DNA from: Alloascoidea africana
Lineage: Eukaryota > Ascomycota > Alloascoideomycetes > Alloascoideales > Alloascoideaceae
Assembly (NCBI GenBank): GCA_030581615.1
Contig: JAKTTT010000007.1
Coordinates: forward strand, 310,001 to 374,000
DNA length: 64,000 nt
Direction: 5' to 3'
Shown: positions 42,246 through 50,718 of the stretch, piece by piece
How positions within the stretch are numbered: the stretch's first letter is position 1
Layout: each line of letters opens with the position of its first letter
Notes under the pieces: generated by a model
What the model saw: the letters and a program-made list of their open reading frames with translations, nothing else
Database searches by the model: none
What the model was told of the DNA's origin: nothing
Made by a program: the position numbers and the translations under genes

Positions 42246-43622
42246 TTATTTTTTCCCCTTTGTCTTTAAGCTTTCATTGGTGTTCTCTTCATTTTCCAAA
42301 TCATCTTCATCTTCATCATCGTCTTCATCCTCATCATCGTCTTCATCCTCATCATCGTCGTCTTCATCTTCGTCATCTTCATCATCATCATCATTATTCT
42401 CATCGTCGTCTTCATTTTCATCATCTTCTTTCAAATTCTTCAATTCTGCAATTTTCTTAATCAAAATCGCAACAATATCGCTCCATTCTCTCATCCCGCC
42501 CATTCCAATATCGCCACATGCCAACACTTTTTCCACAGGTTTTAATACTTGAACCCATGGTAAATCCTCTTTGATCACAGTTAAATGTTTTTTCGTCATT
42601 GGATTTGTATACATGAATGTGTTCATTGCAGGAGCCACAAGCATAGGTACGGTTGGATTCCAAACTCGAACAATTGAAGTTAAAAGATTATCACATAAAC
42701 CATTTGCTATTTTGGCCAAAGAATTTGCAGAAAGAGGTGCAATTAAAAAAATATCGGCCCAACGCTTTAACTCAATGTGTAAAATAGGATCCTTTCTTGA
42801 CTTCCAACCGTACCATTCATCTCCATCTCTCCAAATTTTGATATCGACGGGAGTCTTTAATCCTTTTAGAAAATGTTCTGCACATTTCGTCACCACAACT
42901 TGGATAGAAACCCTATCAGGACCGTAAAATTTGTAAAGTTTACTGATAATTAAAGGAAGTTTGATTGTTGCCACGGACCCCGTTGCCGCCACGAGGATGT
43001 GTATCTTGTTATCATCTTCCCGTTGTAGATATTGGGTGAAAGGGACTGCAGGCCCCGTTTGTGGAGAGATTATTTGTTTAGCGGGCTTTGAGTCCTTGAC
43101 CTTAGCCCTGCTCAAATCAGTGGAACTTGCCTTATCTGCACCGCTTGGCACCTGTCTAATGGGGCTCATGGTGGCGTACAGATCTGGATCCGATCTGACA
43201 GGGCCATTTCGGGCAGTTGGGGAAATGTTGCTGGAGGATCTTGATCCTGGTCCTCTTTTGGCCGCGGACTCAAAAGTTGATTTCCTCGCGGTGGAAGAAG
43301 ACCTGCTTAGTGCAACGCTCTGGGACCCAGGGTGGGCGGAAATGGATCCTCTGTGTGAACGCTCCTCTCTATCGACCGTAAAGGAGATGGAGCTATTTGG
43401 TCTTGATCTCCCAGGCCCCTCGTCGCCGGCCCCCATTGAGAACTGGTTCGACGATTGGGCCAGAGCCAGAGCGTTGGCTTTCGAGGCATCTCCCGAGTAG
43501 TCTCTGCTAAGCGGAGAAACAGCCGAGTCGGGGGACAAGATGCTGTGCAATTCTTTGTAGCTGGGGTTTGTGTTCAGCGTGGAGAGGTCAGAGTACTTAG
43601 ATGCTAGAGGATCCATTTCCAA
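42246..43622 (-). CDS. SIS2: Hal3/Sis2-Vhs3 protein: PPCDC subunit and PPZ phosphatase inhibitor
   Basis: 458 residues. Disordered Ser-rich N-terminus (~1-205), then a flavoprotein (PPCDC-type) domain at ~208-405, starting HILVAATGSVATIKLPLI with an intact flavin-loop signature. LHIELKRWADIFLIAPLSAN carries the catalytic His (~282). PAMNTFMYTNP has the Asn (~334) and ACGDIGMGGMREW a Cys (~369). An Asp/Glu-rich tail (~398-450) ends in a short basic KTKGKK. Known: in S. cerevisiae, Hal3/Vhs3 combine with Cab3 as phosphopantothenoylcysteine decarboxylase for CoA synthesis, and Hal3 also inhibits Ppz1, which affects salt tolerance and cell cycle. All three catalytic positions are present, so this copy could be enzymatically competent. 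Compare the degenerate paralogue at 9577-11070. Confidence 0.93.
   Translation of the reverse strand: MEMDPLASKYSDLSTLNTNPSYKELHSILSPDSAVSPLSRDYSGDASKANALALAQSSNQFSMGAGDEGPGRSRPNSSISFTVDREERSHRGSISAHPGSQSVALSRSSSTARKSTFESAAKRGPGSRSSSNISPTARNGPVRSDPDLYATMSPIRQVPSGADKASSTDLSRAKVKDSKPAKQIISPQTGPAVPFTQYLQREDDNKIHILVAATGSVATIKLPLIISKLYKFYGPDRVSIQVVVTKCAEHFLKGLKTPVDIKIWRDGDEWYGWKSRKDPILHIELKRWADIFLIAPLSANSLAKIANGLCDNLLTSIVRVWNPTVPMLVAPAMNTFMYTNPMTKKHLTVIKEDLPWVQVLKPVEKVLACGDIGMGGMREWSDIVAILIKKIAELKNLKEDDENEDDDENNDDDDEDDEDEDDDDEDEDDDEDEDDDEDEDDLENEENTNESLKTKGKK
42296..42426 (-). repeat. GAT/GAA/GAC trinucleotide tract encoding the acidic tail of Hal3
   Basis: Imperfect 18-nt higher-order units built of Asp/Glu codons. 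The poly-Ser frame on the other strand is a mirror of this repeat. Confidence 0.85.
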
Positions 43623-43862
43623 GCTAAAAAAGGGGTACTTTGCACTAGCACTTTAAGGATGAAAAGCCAAGGGCTGAGACAGTTTGCTGGAGTTCCAGAA
43701 CCAGGGTTAGCTAACCTACTATTCTAATAGAGACGAGAAACCAGAAGGAAGGAGCTCAAAGGGCTAGAAAATAGAAAACTCGGCTGGTTCCCCACAGAGC
43801 GGAGGAGGGTTTTGGTCCTCTCTCTCTCCCTTCCCTTCCCTTCCCGTTGCGGGAATTCTTGT

Positions 43863-45278
43863 CTACGCCGGCGGACCCAGATTTACGCTACCCGCGCCAC
43901 GGCCCGCCCGTCCCAGCAGCCACCGCTTCACCACGCGCCGGAACACGCCGTGCCCGCGGAACGCCACAGCTCTGCGCGGTCGCCGCGCGGGCGCCGGCGC
44001 CTCGTCGCCAACCTCTTCACGGAGCCGGCGGTAAGGGTTCCACACCTCGTCCTCGTCCTCGCGGGCCCTGGTGTCGGCGTCGGTGTCGGTGTCGGTGTCG
44101 GTGTAGGTGCCAGTGCCGCCTCGTGGGCCCCGGAACAGGCCCTGGGGCCCCACGAACGACATGGACTTTCTGATTCTTCGGCTGATCTTCCGCACGACTC
44201 CCGGTGAGCCGGGCTCTGTGCCTTCATGCTCCGAACAAAGCTTATCCTCGCTGGCTCTGCTATCAGTCACGCTCCTCAGGGCCTTTTTCAGAAGAATAGA
44301 CACCCGTGATTCCGTCTTGTGCAAGCCTTCGCTCTCTTCCTCTTCTTCTTGCTTTAGAATCTCATACTCGGTACTAAAGTCCCGGTCGGGTCCCAGAAAC
44401 CTGGATGTGAGAGTGGCACGCGACGACACGCTCGCTAACGATACTCTAGAAGCGTTCGATTGCCTTCTTTCGATATGGCTTTGGCTTTCTCGCGTGGCTT
44501 CATCTTCAATCTCAATCTCATTCCCAAGATCATGTTCACGTTCATGTTCACGTTCATGTTCAATTTCGTTGTCATTCTCATTCTCAAGATCCAGATATGA
44601 AGGCTCATTTTCCATGCTTTCTGAAGCCACCTCCGTATCCGTGAACAAATCTCCAATCGACTTTTGAGTAATTATCCTTGATAACGTATTGTTAATCGAT
44701 TGAGTCTCATCAACTTTTCTAACAATCACTGATCCGTCTCTGACTTGACCATTTTTGTTCAAAAACCCTTTTAAAGTACATTTTATTTGATCCGAGCATA
44801 CTGCGAAAATGTTATTTCTATCGTATCCTACCAAAGGCGGCGCTTCATCTTTCCGGGTATCCACCAGCTTTATGTCCTCAAACTTTTCTTCCTGATAACT
44901 CGTATAACTTTCTATTTCCTGATCTGTGCTCGTGGACTGGGTCCAATTAGAAAAGTACTTTTTCGATAGCACTGGGGAATTAGGTGCTTCTGTCGACTCA
45001 ACATCAGGAGTAATCTCCCCAGTAAGATTTCTATAGCTAGTATCACCTCTATTTAGCGGTTTGGGGAATGGATAGTGGTTTTCTTTGGTATCATCCAACA
45101 TGCTTGATGCACATAGCTTTGTGTATTTTAGATTTGGCTCCGGCTTGGGCTTCTCACCAAAATGGTGACAGTTGACATGATCATGATCAGCGGCATTGTT
45201 GTCAAGTTCTCCCCATAAGCCATCTTCTGTAAACATATTTCTTCGAGATCCCAGGTATCGAAATTCTTTGTTCGACAT
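43863..45278 (-). CDS. Orphan protein, unknown function
   Basis: 471 residues, single open frame, ATG in the context ACCATGTCG. I recognise no domain. The first ~210 residues are mixed (KYFSNWTQSTSTDQEIESYT and a short folded-looking piece around GYDRNNIFAVCSDQIKCTLKGF). A charged repeat (HEREHEREHD) and an acidic stretch follow. Then come Ser-rich and basic segments (RRQSNASRVSLASVSS, KISRRIRKSMSFVGP), a TDTDTDTDADT run, and an Arg/Ala/Gly-rich end. The basic RRxRKSMSF-type motifs could be kinase or 14-3-3 sites (inference). Base composition shifts sharply: the last ~110 codons are very G/C-rich, unlike the first half. It lies upstream of HAL3 on the same strand, 240 bp away. Length and codon structure favour a real gene. 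Confidence 0.6.
   Translation of the reverse strand: MSNKEFRYLGSRRNMFTEDGLWGELDNNAADHDHVNCHHFGEKPKPEPNLKYTKLCASSMLDDTKENHYPFPKPLNRGDTSYRNLTGEITPDVESTEAPNSPVLSKKYFSNWTQSTSTDQEIESYTSYQEEKFEDIKLVDTRKDEAPPLVGYDRNNIFAVCSDQIKCTLKGFLNKNGQVRDGSVIVRKVDETQSINNTLSRIITQKSIGDLFTDTEVASESMENEPSYLDLENENDNEIEHEREHEREHDLGNEIEIEDEATRESQSHIERRQSNASRVSLASVSSRATLTSRFLGPDRDFSTEYEILKQEEEEESEGLHKTESRVSILLKKALRSVTDSRASEDKLCSEHEGTEPGSPGVVRKISRRIRKSMSFVGPQGLFRGPRGGTGTYTDTDTDTDADTRAREDEDEVWNPYRRLREEVGDEAPAPARRPRRAVAFRGHGVFRRVVKRWLLGRAGRGAGSVNLGPPA
44071..44106 (-). repeat. Hexamer repeat (GTGTCG on plus strand), encodes Thr-Asp run
   Basis: About five GTGTCG/GGTGTC units inside the orphan gene, read on the minus strand as alternating Thr-Asp. 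Confidence 0.85.
44531..44563 (-). repeat. 12-bp tandem repeat (TCATGTTCACGT)
   Basis: Two and a half near-perfect copies encode the HEREHERE stretch of the orphan protein. Confidence 0.85.
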
Positions 45279-45678
45279 GGTGGTTTCCTAATAGTATTAT
45301 GGTATTTTTGGTACAGCGGGTATTGAATGATTTGCAGATTTTTGATATTATTACTATTATTCTTATTATTTGTAGCACAATCCAGACCGTTCTCTCCTAG
45401 GATTTGTCTTTAGTCTGCTGCTCCTACTGCTAAAATCTTTTACCACTAAAAGCAGATGTGGGTGTCGTCTACAAAACAAAACACAATCAGACATTGATTG
45501 TGGTTCATAATCTCTAAACCAAAATACAACGTTTGGCCCATTTGCGTTTTTCAGTGCCTGCGCCGGGTAACAGTTGGATCTGTGCTGTGAACACAACATC
45601 ATTTGCTCCTAAAGCCAGGACTCTCTAGAGAGCAGGAGAGAGAAACAAACAACAAGTTAAGCACAAAAAAAGAGCAGA
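45279..45678. other. Divergent promoter of the orphan gene and ARC19
   Basis: 400 bp between the two starts; no supportable gene. AT-rich next to the orphan ATG. Confidence 0.6.
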
Positions 45679-46606
45679 ATGGTAAGGGAGATTTCACTCA
45701 CGTATGGAAAATTGTGGGAACTGATATGGAGAGCTGACTTTTTTCTTATTCTGAATTATGCTGTTTGCAATGTGGCCAAAGGGGAATGGCGAATTGGAAA
45801 GAGGAGTGTACAGCCCACAGAGTACGACTAAGGAAAAGAGGTGGCGGATTTTCGGCTTGTCTTAAAAGAGCGTTAAGCTAGGATACCAATACCTTTTGGA
45901 TGATTGTTAATTGATGATTGGGGTTTTTGAATGGTACACACAGGACTCTTCTCTCCAATTCGCATTTTGCCTGAGGTTTACCACTTGCGACACGTATTCA
46001 ATTGCCTACACAATGCCAGTCACAATCATTAAAACCATATCTGACTGCTGTTCGAGCATCATTGACAGCTGCTATGACACTGGAGGATTTCTCCTCGCAG
46101 GTGGTGGAGAGACACAATAGACCAGAAATTGAGGCAAGGTGTGTACAATACGACTTACCAGAGATCAAATCTGATTCTGATTTTTTGTTTACTAACTATT
46201 TGATTTCTCTCTATAAAGCAAAACGGCAGAAGTACTGCTCAATCCGATGAAGATTTCTCGAAATGAGAATGAACAGGTGTTGATCGAGCCAAGTATCAAT
46301 TCGCTCAGAGTCAGCATCAAGATCAAACAAGCTGATGAGATTGAACAAATTCTAGTGCACAAATTCACCCGCTTTTTAACCGGCAGAGCAGAGAATTTCT
46401 TCATTCTGAGGAGAAAGCCAATTGCAGGCTACGACATTTCGTTTTTGGTTACCAACTCCCATACGGAACAGATGTTAAAGCATAAACTTGTTGATTTCAT
46501 AATCGAGTTCATGGAAGAGGTGGATAAAGAAATATCTGAAATGAAGCTCTTTTTGAATGCCAGGGCCAGATTTGTTGCAGAGGAGTATCTCAAACCTTTT
46601 GATTGA
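45679..46606 (+). CDS. ARC19: Arp2/3 complex subunit 4 (Arc19/ARPC4)
   Basis: Three exons: 45679-45681 (the ATG alone, followed by GTAAGG), 46020-46138 and 46219-46606; introns of 338 and 80 nt. Product 169 residues, the family length. Exon 2 starts [20 protein letters not shown] and ends NRPEIEA; exon 3 continues [20 protein letters not shown] and runs to EEYLKPFD. Nearly every position matches the highly conserved ARPC4. Intron 2 has a perfect TACTAAC. The ATG-only first exon is inferred: no in-frame ATG precedes SQSL, the acceptor CCAG is exactly phase 0, and the nearest ATG-GT with a good donor is here. Another ATG-GT near 45931 is weaker. Known role: core of the actin-branching complex at endocytic patches. 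Confidence 0.9.
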
Positions 46607-46974
46607 TCCCACCAACACACACACACACACACGTACTGTTAATTTGTTTCCGTGGGTTTCCACCTTAGTTTAGTTAATTAACTGGAAGGATGAAAAAGAA
46701 AAGAGTAAGAGCGCACAATCCAAGAACAGGCCCCATCTGGCGTTTCTGAGATCTCCAGTCTGTCCCTGTGCCCTTCCCTACGGTCACAGCGGAGGGTTGT
46801 TGAGAGGGCTATGGTACAAACACTACGGTGGTCGGATAACCGACCATTTTGGACTCAAGGGGGGTCGTACACCCGTGCACCCCTCCTCCATTTTCGTTCC
46901 TCCTCTGGAGCAGGAAAAAGGGAAAAGGCATCCGAACCAGTGCGAAAGACCTAGTCGAGGACGGACGAAGAGCA
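46607..46974. other. Promoter region of the Dal81-like gene
   Basis: 368 bp after the ARC19 stop, with an (AC)n run at 46617-46632 and a CGG-N4-CCG palindrome. The Dal81 frame is open for 42 codons upstream of its first ATG but starts only at TTG. Confidence 0.65.
46829..46846. promoter_or_regulatory. Perfect palindrome TGGTCGG-ATAA-CCGACCA
   Basis: Seven-bp arms around a 4-nt spacer give inverted CGG/CCG triplets 4 bp apart, the layout of dimeric Zn2Cys6 sites. It lies 130 bp upstream of the Dal81-like ATG, so autoregulation or control by a partner zinc-cluster factor is possible. Confidence 0.5.
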
Positions 46975-47322
46975 ATGTCGAACATGGGGCAGGATTCTCC
47001 CACGCCCTGGCTGTACAGCGACCAGACGTTCCATCCTCGTGGCGAGGGAACCCCCGAAAACACAAACTCCATAGCCACTCCTGATTCGCAGGGAGTCGAG
47101 CTCTCGCCCTCCAACGGATACACCAACAGCGTGCCTGTCTACGCCTACACGTCTTCCGGAGCCCAGGACGGCCCACACGATGCTCAGTCGACCCAGGCGA
47201 ATGCCTACCCGCGGCCTCAGAAGAACGTCCAGCATTACGTGGCTCACGGACCTCCTCAGCACCGACAACCGCAGAAGGGCTCTCCAGCTCCTCCACAACA
47301 ACCACAGAGCCAGGGCCCGAAC

Positions 47323-47360
<38 letters not shown>

Positions 47361-50136
47361 AGTTCAGATCCAGGGGCAGGGCCAGGGCCAAGGCCAGCCC
47401 CAGCAGCCCCAGGCCGAAGCCCAGCAGATGGCTCCCTACAACGCCAACGCCAACAACAACAGCAACAGTCCGTCGATGAAATACTGGGCCTCTGATCCCT
47501 CCGAGTACTACTCCAAGACGGGAGGCAAGCCCCAGCCACTGCCCCCACACCAGCACGACTCGTCCACCCCGGTAGGGGCTGGTCCTCCTCCCCCAGCACA
47601 CCAGCAGATGATGATCGGCCAGTCGCCTCCGATAGCGCCTATGCCATATGACTCAAGAGGCTATCCGGTGAATGGGCAGCAGAGACCCATGCCGATACAG
47701 CCCATGATCCAGCCCGTCCAACAGGGCTATCCTCTGGCCCCCAAGCAGTCTCCAATGGCTGCTCCGAACTCAGCGCTGGTTTCACTCCAGTCGACAATGG
47801 TGCAAATGGATCCCAGAAACATGGGCATGGTCCCAATGCGCCCTTACGTTCAAACCACGAAAAAAGGTGAAAAGAAACACAAGTTTAGACCATGCGATGC
47901 CTGTCGACGGCGGAAAACGAAATGCGTTATTCTTCCTGGGCACTCCATCTGTGTCCAGTGCGAGCTGAAAAACATTGCCTGTACTTATATCGAAACCGCC
48001 ATGAAAAAGAAAGAAAACGAAGAATCCTCATCCTTAAAACGACAAAAACGAATAGGAAACGACTCTTCTCCTCCACCTGCCTCTAATGAATCTATCAATT
48101 CCACAGAAGGTCCTCCAATACGAGATGTAGAGCCTGTTTTCGACTATGCAACCATGAGAGGCCACTCAATGTTGAAGAAAACGCTGGGGCTCCAATGTCC
48201 CAGATCTTCGTTTTACATAGGCCCCACCTCAGTTCTGGACCCCCGCTTACTTGAATCAATACCCCTGGATAAGTTGGATCAGACTCAGCTAAATGCAAAC
48301 ACGATGCTTCGAAAAGTGGCTCCAAATGCAATGTTTACACTAAGAGATGATTATTTTGATGACATGTATGAAAAGTACATTGAGGATATAGATCAGGTCG
48401 AAAGATTGGTGGCCCCACATGGCGCAACTCTGATTGACTTGTACTTCCGCATTGTCCACCCCAACTACCCTTTACTTCACAAAAAAGTGTTTCTTGAAAA
48501 ATATAGTCGGACACATCGAGAGTTTTCTGCACCTCTATTGGCCTCAGTGTACTCCCTTGCAACGCATTGGTGGGACTATGAGCCTTCCTTGATTGGGAAG
48601 CAGAAGCCTGATGTGGAAAAGTTAAACGAACTTGCAATCCGAACTTTTTACCAGTTTATAGAACGACCCAAACTTTCCACTGTTCAGGCTGGATTGTTAC
48701 TGTTACAATGTCGACCAGAACATACAAGAAATTGGGTTTTTTGTTCCCAGGTGGTGGCCATTGCAGAAGAGCTTGGTTTAGGAATTGATTGCCAACATTG
48801 GAGACTTCCCAAATGGGAGAAAAATCTTCGGAAAAAGCTCGCTTGGGCTGTTTGGGTACAGGACAAATGGTTATCCCTGATTGAATCCCGGCCTTCACAT
48901 ATTAACGCATCTAAAGACTGGCTCGTTCGCAAAGTGACGAAAGATGATTTTAATGAGAAAGGTGATCAACCAGATGAGGCCGCCAACTCCATCAAGGAAG
49001 GCTCTTCTGATATTGAAAATGGCAAACTTTTATTCACAGAAATGATATCGCTCAGCATAATCTTGTCTGAAATTTTGGACACTTTTTTCACGCTTCGAGC
49101 CGCCAGCGAATCTTTACCACTCACAAGAGTCCTTGAATTGGCAAAGCCTCTTCAACTGAAACTTCGAAATTGGTTCCACAATCTTCCTGAAAGTCTCAAA
49201 CTCAGTAACACACGACCAAGAACTCTATGTTCCAATGGTTATTTACACTTGGCTTATTATGCCGTTGAAATTACCCTTCATCGAAAGATTATAACAAGTA
49301 TTACTGATGATGTTCCAAAAGAGCTGGTGAATGTGTGTCGATCAGCGGCAAATACAAGATTAAGTGCTGCGATGGAGTTTGTAAAAGATTTGAGACCTGA
49401 GCATATCCAGTCATTTTGGCATTCTTCAGCAACTTCAAATTTCACACTAATAGGCACTTTTGCAGTGATTTTATATTTCACAAGTCCAACTGATGAGGAT
49501 AGAAATTATTATCGAGATCAGATATTTAATTACAGATGGTTATTACGGGTTTCCTCCAAAGGATTTGAACAGGTTGCGAAAGGATTGGAAAAGCTGGATT
49601 CTGTACTTTTGCGAATTCCTAACCTGCTGACTCCTGAATCTCCTTCTCCCTCGTTGGAAATAGCAACTGGTGGTGAAATTGGGGATCGTGCAAGTGGCAG
49701 TGAAGGCGACGAAAATGACAAATCTGTACAAACACAAACAGAAACTTCAAACATTGTTCAGGATGACAATATTGACACCTCTGCCCATCTCAACCATAAA
49801 CGGAAACGTTCTATTGATGAAGATGATGACAGTAATGCCAGTGGCAGCGGTAGCGGTAGCGGTACAAATTCCAATACCCATACCACGCCTGTATCTGTTT
49901 CCCTTGCGACCCCAGCCTCTTTAATTTCCCATAATTCTATCCCTCCATCTGTTCAAACAACCGCAATAACGAAAAAGTCTCCTCAAAACCCTTCCTCTGC
50001 GTCCAATGGATCTAATAATACGCCAAGTCCTGATGGAGAATTTAGCCTGAATAATGGCAATGCTCCAGTCAAGGCCGAAACCGATTTGGCAAACAATACG
50101 AGTGATGACAAGACATCCCAAGAAAAGGATGAATGA
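46975..50136 (+). CDS. DAL81: Dal81/Uga35 (TamA)-like Zn2Cys6 transcriptional activator
   Basis: 1053 residues from the first ATG (MSNMGQDSPTPW). Residues ~1-285 are Gln/Pro-rich with an alternating Gln-Ala run. The zinc cluster at ~304-330 reads CDACRRRKTKC, an eight-residue loop, then CVQCELKNIAC. Downstream, MLKKTLGLQCPRSSFYIGPTS and LIDLYFRIVHPNYPLLHKKVF belong to the Dal81/TamA fungal transcription factor domain; HREFSAPLLASVYSLATHWW follows. The C-terminus is Ser/Asn-rich. Known role: general co-activator for catabolism of allantoin, GABA and other amino acids, working with pathway-specific zinc-cluster partners; the Dal81 zinc cluster is reported dispensable in part. Third-position G/C is high in the first ~220 codons and falls afterwards. 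Confidence 0.85.
47324..47362 (+). repeat. (CAGGCT)n repeat encoding Gln-Ala
   Basis: About six in-frame CAGGCT units in the N-terminal region of the Dal81-like gene. Confidence 0.9.
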
Positions 50137-50718
50137 ATCAATTCAATTCAATGTGGAGAGACTTTTAGCATACTGTCTTTTTTTTTTTCTTGTTTCATTT
50201 ATTATGATTGATTTTCCACTGAATGAAGAATAATGTAATTTTATTTATATATTCTATGAGATCTATGTATCTATTAATACTTCAAGTCTATTGTACTTAT
50301 TTTTTTTTTTGCTTTGGGATACTGTCATTTTTGTTTGTACACAGATAGGCCAAACAAAATTTGAGTTTTCCCAGAAACTACAGGTCTAATGGATGGGCAT
50401 TGCCTTTGGAGAACGAACAGAACAAGATGAACTTGCATTATCTTGAGTAGAATTTGGCATGGTGAACGGACATAGAAACCCCTGGTGCATATATGAAAAG
50501 TTGTAATGTCGCCATCTCAAGATTCAGGAGAGTGTAGCGGGACCGTCTCATATGAATAAGCGCTAACGCTTTCCGGTCCCACCCACCTCTTAAAAAAAGA
50601 GCTTTCAGTACGTACTGCCTAAAACAAAGTTCTAATTATCCGACTTTCCCTCTTCACCACACACACACACAATCAGATGAGACACTTGTGAGTGTGCACA
50701 GTCATTCATTCATTCGTT
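50137..50718. other. Intergenic region upstream of the PMT gene
   Basis: 582 bp: T-rich 3' flank of DAL81, then the PMT promoter with an (AC)n run at ~50660. No coding signal. Confidence 0.7.

Noticed and set aside
42154-42552. Poly-Ser frame opposite the HAL3 acidic tail
   Set aside because: Mirror of the Asp/Glu codon repeat; no independent coding evidence.
43812-44227. Long frames on both strands in the G/C-rich end of the orphan gene
   Set aside because: Absence of stops is expected from high G/C and hexamer repeats; the frames are Arg/Pro/Gly/Thr-rich shadows.
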